Below, in pieces: positions 34,656 through 42,317 of a stretch of DNA of 64,000 nucleotides. Position 1 is the first letter of the stretch. Each line of letters begins with the position of its first letter. The stretch comes from [Clostridium] saccharolyticum WM1. GTDB lineage: Bacteria > Bacillota > Clostridia > Lachnospirales > Lachnospiraceae. The stretch is from the NCBI RefSeq assembly GCF_000144625.1, contig NC_014376.1, positions 124,001 through 188,000 of the forward strand, read 5' to 3'. A model generated the notes under the pieces. The model worked only from the letters and a program-made list of their open reading frames with translations, was not told the DNA's origin and searched no databases. Position numbers and translations under genes: made by a program.

Positions 34656-35041
34656 GGGGAAAGCTGAGGGGAAGTTATACGGTTGAAGCTGCTTTTGTTA
34701 TGGCAATTGTTTTATGGGCGCTGGTGGTATCCATTCAGGCAGCTTACCGTCTTCGGGATGAGGTGGTAGGATCCATGGCGCTGGAAGAGTCTGCGCAAAG
34801 GCTGCGCCACAATGAAACGGAGCTGCCGGAAGAAGCAGAGAGGTGGGCGGCCAGAAGGGCTGGAAGTCCCTTTTCCTGGAAACAATACGATTTTCAGATT
34901 AAGATGACGGGGAATCCGGTTACAGGCAGAAAGGTAAAAGCGAGGGGGGCAGGGGGTACCTGGAAGCTGGAACTGGAACAGGGGGTGTTTGATCCGGAGA
35001 ATTTTTTAAGGGTGTTGAGTTTCGTCAATCAGGAGGAATGA
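34652..35041 (+). CDS. TadE-like pseudopilin
   Basis: The 129-residue protein starts MRGKLRGSYTVEAAFVMAIVLWALVVSIQ, a prepilin-like leader with Gly before SYTVE and Glu at +5, followed by one hydrophobic helix and a polar domain. It is a minor pilin candidate. It is translationally coupled to the peptidase gene through ATGA, and the downstream FHA gene begins one base after its stop. The charged C-terminal domain has no recognised motif. Confidence 0.78.
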   Translation: MRGKLRGSYTVEAAFVMAIVLWALVVSIQAAYRLRDEVVGSMALEESAQRLRHNETELPEEAERWAARRAGSPFSWKQYDFQIKMTGNPVTGRKVKARGAGGTWKLELEQGVFDPENFLRVLSFVNQEE

Positions 35042-35042
35042 A

Positions 35043-36356
35043 ATGAAGGCTGCATACAGGCGGGAAATGAGGCACAATTATTTGATTATAGAGCTGGAAG
35101 AGACTGGATATGACGGCTACGAAATACTTATGCTGGCTTCAAATGGAATTGAGGGCCTGTTGAAATTTCGTGCGAAGCAGATGGATGACAGAGTGCTTTA
35201 CTATTATGAAATCACCTCAAAGCAGCCCTTAAGTAGGGTTCTGGAATACCATAGCCTGGGCGGTGAGGAGCTTAAAAGGTTAATTGGTGATATTGGGCAG
35301 ACCCTGGGGCGGCTGGAGCTTTACCTCCTTAAGGAAAAGCAGATCCTTTTAGAACCGGAATATATTTATGTGGAGCCGGAGCAGTTTAAGGTTTTCCTTT
35401 GCCTGGTGCCCGGAAGGCACGTGGATTTTCCAGGAGAGATGACAGGTTTGCTGAGATATCTTCTGGGAAAGGTCAATCATCAGGATAAGGAATGTGTGGT
35501 AATGGCCTATGGACTGTACCAGGAAAGCCTTAAGGAGAATTACGGGATGAAGGATCTTCTTGAAATAGCAGGAAAAAATTGCTCCGGGACAAAAGGCAGT
35601 GATGAAAATATCCCACAGCCAGATGATACCAAAGCACCGGAAGAAAGCCAGATGTCTCCACTTCCATATGGACTCAGGGATTTAAACGAGGAAATGGAAG
35701 AACGGATAAGCCTTTCTGATGTGAGAAAAAAAGGGCTTCTGTTTGTTATTCCGTTTTCAGCCATGATCGGTATCACCTTAGTGTTATGGCTGTTATCTGG
35801 GCTGGAAGGAATCCTGAAATTCTGGTATGCGGTGCCTTTTGCAGGAATTTTTACGGCTTTCACGGCGTTGACAGCGTGGAGAAGATATTCCGGGCAGCAA
35901 AATGAGGCTATGGTTAAAGGAGAGGAAGGGGGCCGTCAACCGGTGGAAAGGGATGACTGGAAAATGGCCTTTGTGGAAGAAATAAAGGAAAAGGCTCCCA
36001 AATTTGAAGCGGGAGATGAAGAAATAATCCAGACGACCCTGCTGACGGATCCTGGAGCGGATAAGAATATCCGGTACTTACGGGCGTTGGGTCCAGATAC
36101 GGAAGATATATTAATAACTTATGTCCCCTTTCTGATCGGAAAGCAGGAAGGCATGGTTGACTGCGTCCTTTCCGGAGATGCCGTCAGCAGGATTCATGCC
36201 AGGATCGACCGGGATGGAGAGGAATACCGGATCAGTGACTTGAATTCCACAAATGGAACCACTGTAAACGGGCGGGTATTAGAGACTAATGAGACGGTCG
36301 GATTGAAGAAGGGAGATGAGGTTCTAATCGCAAACTTTGCTTATATATTTACATAA
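35043..36356 (+). CDS. DUF6382/FHA domain membrane protein
   Basis: The 437-residue protein has a cytoplasmic N-terminal domain (about 1-175; YLIIELEETGYDGYEILMLASN, the DUF6382 pattern), two membrane segments at about 228-275 and a C-terminal FHA domain: FLIGKQEGMVDCVL then DAVSRIHARIDRDG and ISDLNSTNGTTVNG, with the conserved phosphothreonine-binding SRIHA and NSTNGT segments. FHA domains bind phosphothreonine proteins, so it may link a Ser/Thr kinase to pilus assembly. It is the last gene of the locus and is followed by a terminator. No kinase gene is in this window. Confidence 0.85.
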   Translation: MKAAYRREMRHNYLIIELEETGYDGYEILMLASNGIEGLLKFRAKQMDDRVLYYYEITSKQPLSRVLEYHSLGGEELKRLIGDIGQTLGRLELYLLKEKQILLEPEYIYVEPEQFKVFLCLVPGRHVDFPGEMTGLLRYLLGKVNHQDKECVVMAYGLYQESLKENYGMKDLLEIAGKNCSGTKGSDENIPQPDDTKAPEESQMSPLPYGLRDLNEEMEERISLSDVRKKGLLFVIPFSAMIGITLVLWLLSGLEGILKFWYAVPFAGIFTAFTALTAWRRYSGQQNEAMVKGEEGGRQPVERDDWKMAFVEEIKEKAPKFEAGDEEIIQTTLLTDPGADKNIRYLRALGPDTEDILITYVPFLIGKQEGMVDCVLSGDAVSRIHARIDRDGEEYRISDLNSTNGTTVNGRVLETNETVGLKKGDEVLIANFAYIFT

Positions 36357-36380
36357 TGAAAACTTTTTGTCTATGAAACA

Positions 36381-36412
36381 GCAAACCGGCCATTTTTTGG
36401 CCGGTTTTGTTT
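36381..36412 (+). terminator. Terminator at the end of the Tad/Flp locus
   Basis: AAACCGGCCA and TGGCCGGTTT form a perfect stem around a short T loop, followed by T-rich sequence. Confidence 0.85.
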
Positions 36413-36423
36413 CGATAGGTATT

Positions 36424-37080
36424 CTATACCGGTTTTACCTCGTCCACCAGCAGGTAATAATACGTACTGCCTTCTTCCTGGTAGCTTTGAAATACACCTG
36501 TTATTTCTATTTCACTTTCCTGCTCCGGGTAATCATCCGGATATGTGTGTTCCCCGTTCCAGATAAATTCAAGTCCCTGCTGGCAGCAGGCAGTGGCATC
36601 TGCGATTACCACAGCATAATAATTTTTCTTTGTGCCGGGATCCTGATAAACCTGGAATGTGCCCTCAGCTTTCACTGATTTTCCCATGTATTGCTCCGGA
36701 GATGTCATCATGTAGTATACTTCAGAGAAAACCATAGTACTGCTTAATTTTGATAAGTCAATATCAACAGCAGAATTACCAGAGGAGTCCGCCGGACCTT
36801 CCTGGGGGGAATTGCCGTCATTCTCCGGCGGCTGCTTAGGGGCTGGACCAGCGAAATCCGGGGGATAGGGATTACTGCCGGCAACTTCCGGGTTTTCCGG
36901 ATCATTAGGTCCGGAATCTGCCATATCATATTTTGGGGGGCTGTTTCCCTCTGATTGCCCGGATTCTGCCGCATTGCCTTGAGGGAAAGACAGTCCGGAG
37001 GATGCACCCGTAACTTTCTTGCATCCAGTCAATATTATGCATGCCATGAGTAACAACATTATTTTCCTGATATGCTTCAT
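36424..37080 (-). CDS. Lipoprotein in zinc-type operon
   Basis: The 218-residue protein begins with a signal peptide ending in ILTGC, a lipobox, so it is membrane-anchored outside the cell. Residues about 20-115 are a Pro/Gly/Asn-rich linker. The C-terminal domain (about 120-218) looks beta-rich, includes ADATACCQQGLEFIWNG with a Cys pair, and resembles OB-fold-like metal-related domains such as the end of YcgQ-type proteins. The ATG is preceded by GGAGGAGTAAGGAG and overlaps the znuB stop by 4 bases, so it belongs to the zinc operon. A role in capturing or delivering metal is inferred. Confidence 0.75.
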   Translation of the reverse strand: MKHIRKIMLLLMACIILTGCKKVTGASSGLSFPQGNAAESGQSEGNSPPKYDMADSGPNDPENPEVAGSNPYPPDFAGPAPKQPPENDGNSPQEGPADSSGNSAVDIDLSKLSSTMVFSEVYYMMTSPEQYMGKSVKAEGTFQVYQDPGTKKNYYAVVIADATACCQQGLEFIWNGEHTYPDDYPEQESEIEITGVFQSYQEEGSTYYYLLVDEVKPV

Positions 37081-37931
37081 CTCCTTACTCCTCCTGAAAT
37101 CCTTCCGATGAGTGAACATAAGGCAAATGCCGCGATATCTACGGCAACAATGGTGGAGCCTACCGGCGTTCCGGCCAGTATGGAGGTGAGAATTCCCAGT
37201 ACGGCGCAGAAAACAGACAAGATTGCAGAACATATAATCACGGTCTTAAAATTTTTAAACAGCCGCATAGCCGAAAGGGCAGGAAAGATGACCAAAGCTG
37301 AGATCAGCAGAGAACCTACAAGATTCATGGCAAGTACAATGATGATGGCTATGATAACCGCAATCAGCAGGTTGTATTGGCCGGCATTTATTCCGGCAGC
37401 TTTGGCAAACTCTTCGTCAAAGGTGACTGCGAAGATCTTATGGTAAAAGAGAAGAAATACGGCGATCACTACCAATGAAAGTGCAGCGCAAAGCCAAACC
37501 TCTGTCTTTGTCAGCGTCAGAATGGAGGTTGATCCAAACAGCGTACTGCATACGTCTCCTGCCAGATTGGCGGAGGCGGAAAAAATATTTATCAGCAGGT
37601 AGCCCAGGGCCAATGCGCCCACAGAAATCATTGCAACAGCAGCGTCTCCCCTGATTTTGGCATTTTGTCCGGTACGCAGCAGAAGGATCGCGCAGACGAT
37701 TGTGACCGGCAGAATAAGTAACATGTGGTTGGTCATCTTAATCACCGTAGCGATTGCCATCCCCCCAAAGGCCACATGGGAAAGCCCGTCACCGATAAAG
37801 GAAAAGCGTTTTAATACCAGGGTAACACCCAGAAGAGAGGAGCAGAGAGCAATCAGTATTCCCACGATCAGTGCATAGCGCACAAAGGGGTATTCAAAAT
37901 ATAAAATTAGTTTTTCCATCAATCCATTCAT
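37077..37931 (-). CDS. znuB: Metal ABC transporter permease (ZnuB-like)
   Basis: This 284-residue membrane protein of the ABC-3 family has about eight hydrophobic segments. Family features include ALIVGILIALCSSLLGVTLV near the N-terminus and FIGDGLSHVAFGGMA, the conserved loop contacting the ATPase. It forms the channel for Zn(II) or Mn(II) import with the neighbouring ATPase and binding protein. The start overlaps the ATPase gene's end by 4 bases. Zinc rather than manganese is suggested by the Zur-like regulator and cysteine-rich accessory genes in the operon. Confidence 0.92.
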   Translation of the reverse strand: MNGLMEKLILYFEYPFVRYALIVGILIALCSSLLGVTLVLKRFSFIGDGLSHVAFGGMAIATVIKMTNHMLLILPVTIVCAILLLRTGQNAKIRGDAAVAMISVGALALGYLLINIFSASANLAGDVCSTLFGSTSILTLTKTEVWLCAALSLVVIAVFLLFYHKIFAVTFDEEFAKAAGINAGQYNLLIAVIIAIIIVLAMNLVGSLLISALVIFPALSAMRLFKNFKTVIICSAILSVFCAVLGILTSILAGTPVGSTIVAVDIAAFALCSLIGRISGGVRR

Positions 37932-38638
37932 GCGTTTGAACTCCCGTCCCGAGATAAGAATGCTTTGCCTGTATCATTGTCCAGGTATTCATCCCTTGTT
38001 CCGAAGAAGTGAGGATTTCCAATGTGCAGGATATGGCTTGCATATTTTACGGCAGCGCTGATATCATGAGAAATCATAAGGATGGTGATGCCTTCTTCAT
38101 TGAGCTTACGGATCAGACCGTACATTTCAGCGGTGACCTTTGGGTCAAGTCCTGAAACAGGCTCGTCAAGGAGAAGCATTTTTCCTGCGGCACACAGCGC
38201 CCGTGCCAGCAGAACCCTTTGCTGCTGGCCTCCGGACAATTCCCTGTAACACCGTCCTGATAAGTGGGAGATCCCCATTTTTTCCATATTGCTGCGGGCA
38301 AGCTGCTTTTCTTTATGATTATAATAAGGGCGCAGCCCGCATCGGTTCAAACAGCCGGACAAGACGATTTCCCAGACGGAAGCAGGGAAGTCTTTCTGGA
38401 CCACTGTCTGCTGCGGCAGATATCCGATTCCGGCAGACTGAAATCCGTTTTCCATAACAATGCTTCCTTCCATCGGGGAATGAAGGCGCAGAATGGCCTT
38501 CATCAAAGTAGTTTTACCGGAGCCGTTTTCACCTATAATACAAAGATAATCGCCACTGTTTACGGAAAAATCAAGTCCTTCAAGAACTGTTTTGCCATCG
38601 TAACCCAGGGTGAGGCTGTTACATGTTAGCTGTGCCAC
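37928..38638 (-). CDS. znuC: Metal ABC transporter ATPase (ZnuC-like)
   Basis: This 236-residue ABC ATPase energises metal import. Walker A is GENGSGKTTLM (about 36-46), the signature LSGGQQQRVLLARAL, Walker B MLLLDEPVSGLD and the switch histidine ISHD. It begins 15 bases after znuA and overlaps znuB. The length and close linkage with an ABC-3 permease mark it as the ZnuC/MntB class. Confidence 0.94.
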   Translation of the reverse strand: MAQLTCNSLTLGYDGKTVLEGLDFSVNSGDYLCIIGENGSGKTTLMKAILRLHSPMEGSIVMENGFQSAGIGYLPQQTVVQKDFPASVWEIVLSGCLNRCGLRPYYNHKEKQLARSNMEKMGISHLSGRCYRELSGGQQQRVLLARALCAAGKMLLLDEPVSGLDPKVTAEMYGLIRKLNEEGITILMISHDISAAVKYASHILHIGNPHFFGTRDEYLDNDTGKAFLSRDGSSNA

Positions 38639-38653
38639 TTTGATTCCTCCTTT

Positions 38654-39643
38654 TTATTTCAACGCTTCTTTCAGTACGTCCAGATTGGTCTGCATGATGG
38701 AAAGATAGGTAGCGCCATGTTCCATATCCTTTGAAGTGGTGGATTGCATGGAATCCATGGATCGCACGGTCTGATTTTTGTCCTTTGTATTTTGAATAAT
38801 GGTTTCTGCGATCTTATGTTTGGTCCCTTCGATTGTCAGCACGCTCTTTAGTCCTAATTCATCGACCTTTTTTGATAGAAAGGCAATGGTTTCAAAGCTG
38901 GCTTCCGTTTCAGCCGAACAGCCGGCAAAGGCGGCATAATAAGAAAGTCCATAATCATCTGCCAGGTAGCGGAAGGGGAAGCGGTCTCCGAATAAAACGG
39001 TGTTCAGCTGGGCGGAGTCCACAGTCTGCTGGTAGCCTTTATCTAATTCATCCAGCTTTTTTTCATAGGTATCTGCATTTACAGAATAATCTCCGGCATT
39101 TGCACTGTCGATCTCCCCCAGCTTTGATGCAATGTAATTGCAGAAGGTTTTGGCATTTTTTAAGGACAGCCAGACGTGCTCGTCATATTCCGGGCCTTCC
39201 CCGACACCTTCCTGGTCATGTTCTTCTTCCTCTGGTTCCATTCCCTCCATCATTTCTTCCTCCTTGACGGTGTCGCCCAGAACCTCCAGAAGATTGATTA
39301 CAGTCATGTTTTTATTTGCTGCCTCCTTTAAGGCATCTTCTACCCATTGGTCGGATTCACCGCCAACATAGATAAACATGTCGCAGTTTGAAATTTTGAT
39401 GATATCTTCCGCTGTGGGCTGGTAGCTGTGCAGGTCTACGCCGTTATCAAGAAGCATGGTAATTTCTACATCACCGGCGTGGCTGCCCAGGATCTCCCTG
39501 ACCCAATCGTATTCCGGGAAAATTGTGCAAACCACGCGCAGTTTGTCATTCTCGCTGGTCTTTGCATTGGTGCTGGAGCAGGCAGTAAGTGCTCCAATTA
39601 AAAGAAGTCCTGTCAAAAGACAGGCCATAAATAATTTTTTCAT
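38654..39643 (-). CDS. znuA: Zinc-binding lipoprotein (ZnuA-like)
   Basis: The 329-residue protein is a cluster A-I metal-binding lipoprotein. The signal peptide ends in GALTACSS with the lipobox cysteine. Metal ligands typical of the family are seen at DLHSYQPT, in DEHVWLSL and in DYGLSYYAAFAG, plus an acidic/His segment EEEEHDQEG that resembles the His-rich zinc loop of ZnuA, though with few histidines. It starts about 120 bases downstream of the small cysteine-rich membrane protein and is followed by the ATPase and permease genes. Confidence 0.92.
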   Translation of the reverse strand: MKKLFMACLLTGLLLIGALTACSSTNAKTSENDKLRVVCTIFPEYDWVREILGSHAGDVEITMLLDNGVDLHSYQPTAEDIIKISNCDMFIYVGGESDQWVEDALKEAANKNMTVINLLEVLGDTVKEEEMMEGMEPEEEEHDQEGVGEGPEYDEHVWLSLKNAKTFCNYIASKLGEIDSANAGDYSVNADTYEKKLDELDKGYQQTVDSAQLNTVLFGDRFPFRYLADDYGLSYYAAFAGCSAETEASFETIAFLSKKVDELGLKSVLTIEGTKHKIAETIIQNTKDKNQTVRSMDSMQSTTSKDMEHGATYLSIMQTNLDVLKEALK

Positions 39644-39764
39644 TATTCAGTACCTCCAGATAAATATTGATGATTAAAAATGGGCATGGATATACAGAGG
39701 AGTAAAAATAAAATCAATATCTGCCTGAAAATTGGGCAGACTTCTCCCCTGTATCATACAATAT

Positions 39765-40061
39765 TTAATTTGTCAGCTTTACCTTAAGAGAAACTAGGGT
39801 GTGTGAAGGGTTCCGGTGAATTACCGGGTTCGTGCAGATAATAAAGAATTGAGTTGCAGCAAATACGGCAGCAACAGTGAAAAGACCTGTTCCCAGGTTG
39901 TTAAGCACCTGGATACAAGCCTGGACCTCAAGACATATGGGGCAGTTTTCGCCTATGCAGTTATGGCGGGATTCGGCAGTTATAAAAAGTACGGAAAAGA
40001 GCAGCATAAAAATAACTGCCAGAGTCATAAGCCTGGCAAGAAGCTTTCGATTTTTTACCAT
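39765..40061 (-). CDS. Small membrane protein with HxC/CPIC motif
   Basis: The 98-residue protein has two hydrophobic segments (about 10-28 and 55-76) and between them SRHNCIGENCPICLEVQAC, giving His33, Cys35, Cys40, Cys43 and Cys49 in an extracytoplasmic loop. I do not recognise a named family, but such HxC...CPxC proteins accompany zinc uptake genes in Clostridia as far as I recall. It is the second gene of the operon, 30 bases after the Zur-like regulator. Binding of zinc outside the membrane is a reasonable inference, not shown. Confidence 0.65.
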   Translation of the reverse strand: MVKNRKLLARLMTLAVIFMLLFSVLFITAESRHNCIGENCPICLEVQACIQVLNNLGTGLFTVAAVFAATQFFIICTNPVIHRNPSHTLVSLKVKLTN

Positions 40062-40091
40062 GTCTCTTCCTCCTTTTAAATCACAGGATTA

Positions 40092-40481
40092 TCAGATGCA
40101 ATTTTTGCAGATGCCGTAAATCACAGACTTTTCTTTTTTGATCTGGAACCCGTCAATCCTTAAAATGTCATCCAGCATTCTGTCGGCGATGCCGGCATTC
40201 ATATGAACGGTCTCTCCGCATTTTATGCAGTTCATATGAATACAATTACGGCAATCATCCAAATGGATGTACTGGTAGAAAAATTCTCTGCTCCCTTCCT
40301 TCGTAAAACGGTTGATCCGTCCTTTGTCCTGGAGATAAGTGAGATTACGGTACACTGCACTTAAACTCACGGATGAATCGGAAAGGCAGTCAGCAATCTG
40401 TTTAGCAGAAAACTGCTTGTCAGGATTCTCCTGTAAAAAGGCAACAAGCTGTTTTCTTTGTTCTGTCTTATAGTTTGCCAA
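40092..40481 (-). CDS. zur: Fur-family regulator, probably Zur
   Basis: The 129-residue protein is a Fur-type repressor. The winged helix carries FSAKQIADCLSDSSVSLSAVYRNLTYLQ; the dimer/metal domain has YIHLDDCRNCIHMNCIKCGETVHM and the C-terminal CKNC, giving two CxxC pairs for a structural zinc site. The gene heads an operon of zinc-type transport genes, which favours Zur over Fur or PerR. The promoter region contains two perfect palindromes that fit autoregulation. Confidence 0.85.
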   Translation of the reverse strand: MANYKTEQRKQLVAFLQENPDKQFSAKQIADCLSDSSVSLSAVYRNLTYLQDKGRINRFTKEGSREFFYQYIHLDDCRNCIHMNCIKCGETVHMNAGIADRMLDDILRIDGFQIKKEKSVIYGICKNCI

Positions 40482-40507
40482 AGGGATTCACTTCCTAAAT
40501 TTGCGGT

Positions 40508-40575
40508 TTATTTGCAAATAAGTGTACTTCTGAATTGGAAGATTGTCAATATAATTTGCGAATATTTCGCAAATT
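40508..40575. promoter_or_regulatory. Palindromic Zur-type operators
   Basis: A 14-bp perfect palindrome TTATTTGCAAATAA lies at 40508-40521. A longer inverted repeat with arms AATTTGCGAA and TTCGCAAATT around TAT spans 40553-40575. Both share the TTTGC core, and another GCAAATTTCG half site occurs near 40617. They sit between the zur operon and the divergent rhomboid gene, so both could be controlled. Confidence 0.7.
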
Positions 40576-40634
40576 GAGAAAAGACTTTCACTAAGAGGAA
40601 AGGTGAAGTTTTTTCCGCAAATTTCGTGTTTATA

Positions 40635-40664
40635 TTTACATAATACGGCAGACTGTGTTAAAAT
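40635..40664 (+). promoter_or_regulatory. Promoter of rhomboid-HIT-sigma operon
   Basis: TTTACA (40635-40640), an 18-base spacer, and TAAAAT (40659-40664). Confidence 0.6.
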
Positions 40665-40693
40665 AAGCATAATATTTATCAAGGAGAGCGGTA

Positions 40694-41314
40694 ATGAAAG
40701 ACGTGTACAGGCGAAAGAGGGCATTTATAAATATTGGTTTAATTGCTATGAATGTCATCTATTTCCTTTATCTGGAGATGGCAGGTTCCACGGTGAATAC
40801 GCAGTTTATGGTGAACCATGGAGCGATGTACGCTCCGCTTGTTTTGGAGGAAGGAGAGTACTTCCGGCTGCTCACCTCTGTTTTTATGCATTTTGGTATC
40901 AATCATATTATGAATAACATGCTCATTCTGTTTATATTGGGAGATAATCTGGAAAGGGCATTGGGCCATATAAAATACTTACTTTTTTATCTGCTTTGCG
41001 GGGTGGGCGCCAATGTGATATCCATAATTTTGAACCTGGGTGATTATCGGAGCGTGGTCTCGGCAGGGGCTTCAGGCGCTATTTTTGGCGTGATTGGAGG
41101 CCTTTTATATGCGGTGTTTATTAATCGCGGCCGGCTGGAGGACTTAAGTGCCAGACAGCTGATTATTATGATCGCTTGTTCCCTGTATTTTGGTTTTACC
41201 AGTACAGGGGTTGATAATGCTGCCCATATTGGGGGGTTGTTTTTTGGCATTGTACTGGGGATTCTCCTGTATCGTAAGCCGAGAAAACGCTGTGATATGA
41301 AAAAATGGGGTTAA
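40694..41314 (+). CDS. Rhomboid intramembrane serine protease
   Basis: The 206-residue protein has the six-helix rhomboid core. The catalytic Ser is in GASGAIFGVIGG and the His in AAHIGGLFFG; HFGINHIMNNMLIL is the conserved HxxxN-type region of the second helix. Rhomboids cleave transmembrane segments of substrate proteins within the membrane. It starts after AAGGAG and is followed by a HIT gene and a sigma factor gene, with gaps of 23 bases and minus 4 bases, suggesting one operon. The substrate is unknown. Confidence 0.93.
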   Translation: MKDVYRRKRAFINIGLIAMNVIYFLYLEMAGSTVNTQFMVNHGAMYAPLVLEEGEYFRLLTSVFMHFGINHIMNNMLILFILGDNLERALGHIKYLLFYLLCGVGANVISIILNLGDYRSVVSAGASGAIFGVIGGLLYAVFINRGRLEDLSARQLIIMIACSLYFGFTSTGVDNAAHIGGLFFGIVLGILLYRKPRKRCDMKKWG

Positions 41315-41337
41315 TCCATATGGAAGGAGGTGAAAGA

Positions 41338-41775
41338 GTGAGGGAAGATAATTGCATTTTCTGCAAAATTGCAAATGGCGGGATACCTTCTGAAACCATA
41401 TATGAGGATAATAGCTTCCGCGTGATTCTGGATTTAGGGCCGGCTTCCAGGGGACATGCCCTGATCCTTCCAAAACAGCATTACAGAGATCTCTGTGAGC
41501 TGGATGAAGAAACAGCAAAAAAGGTTCTTCCATTAGCGGCTAAAATAGGAAACGCCATGAAGAAATCATTAGGCTGTGCCGGATTCAACGTTGTGCAGAA
41601 TAATGGGGAAGAAGCAGGTCAGACAGTTTTTCATTTTCATGTGCATTTGATTCCTCGTTATGAGGATGGTCCTGTTATGGTTTCATGGGTGCCTGGCGAA
41701 GCAGGTCCAAAAGAATTAACAGAGACAGGAGCCGCTATAAGGAGCGCCCTGCAATCAGAGGGACATAATCGATGA
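41338..41775 (+). CDS. HIT family hydrolase
   Basis: The 145-residue protein is a histidine-triad nucleotide hydrolase, with HFHVHLIPR as the catalytic HxHxHxx motif. The N-terminal CIFCKIANGGIPSETIYED, with its CxxC, is the classic Hint start. These enzymes act on purine nucleotide phosphoramidates or dinucleoside polyphosphates. GTG at 41338 lies 7 bases after GGAGG and gives the normal Hint N-terminus. Its stop overlaps the sigma factor start (ATGA). Confidence 0.92.
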   Translation: MREDNCIFCKIANGGIPSETIYEDNSFRVILDLGPASRGHALILPKQHYRDLCELDEETAKKVLPLAAKIGNAMKKSLGCAGFNVVQNNGEEAGQTVFHFHVHLIPRYEDGPVMVSWVPGEAGPKELTETGAAIRSALQSEGHNR

Positions 41776-42314
41776 GCATACATGAAGATGAAAATTTGCT
41801 GCTTCAGTCCATCTATGGCGAGTACCAGGGACTGCTGCGCAGGATAGCGAAAACACTCCATGTACCGGACATGGAACTGGATGATGTGGTACAGGAAACT
41901 TTTATTGCATATTTTGAGAATTATTCATTATCATGGTCCGATACGCGAAAGAAAGGCATGCTGATTAAGATATTAAAGCGTAAATCCATTGATTGTCTTC
42001 GTAAAAACGGTCATTATGAAAAGGTGAGCCTGGATGAGGATGATGCAGTCAATGAGGTGGCAATGCTTACGAGATATGTGGTCACGGATCCCCTTGATGT
42101 GATCCTTGGAGAAGAAGCACTGTTAAAGATTACCAGAGAGATATCCAATATGAGGGATGAATGGAAGGAAATGGCTGTTCTATATTTCTTAGAACAGCTT
42201 ACAATTCCTGAGATTTGTGAAATCTTAAAAATTCCGGGAACGGTTTGCCGTTCCCGGATATATCGTACAAGAGTTTGCTTAAAAAAGATTCTTGGTCCCA
42301 ATTTTGATATCTAA
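41772..42314 (+). CDS. ECF-type sigma-70 family sigma factor
   Basis: The 180-residue protein has region 2 (DDVVQETFIAYFENY, KRKSIDCLRKNG) and region 4 (WKEMAVLYFLEQLTIPEICEIL, then CRSRIYRTRVCLKKIL). The size and two-region layout fit ECF-like sigma factors. It is translationally coupled to the HIT gene. No recognisable anti-sigma factor follows; the next gene on the same strand is past murG. It ends 3 bases before the convergent murG stop, with no terminator visible between them. Confidence 0.88.
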   Translation: MSIHEDENLLLQSIYGEYQGLLRRIAKTLHVPDMELDDVVQETFIAYFENYSLSWSDTRKKGMLIKILKRKSIDCLRKNGHYEKVSLDEDDAVNEVAMLTRYVVTDPLDVILGEEALLKITREISNMRDEWKEMAVLYFLEQLTIPEICEILKIPGTVCRSRIYRTRVCLKKILGPNFDI

Positions 42315-42317
42315 TGA

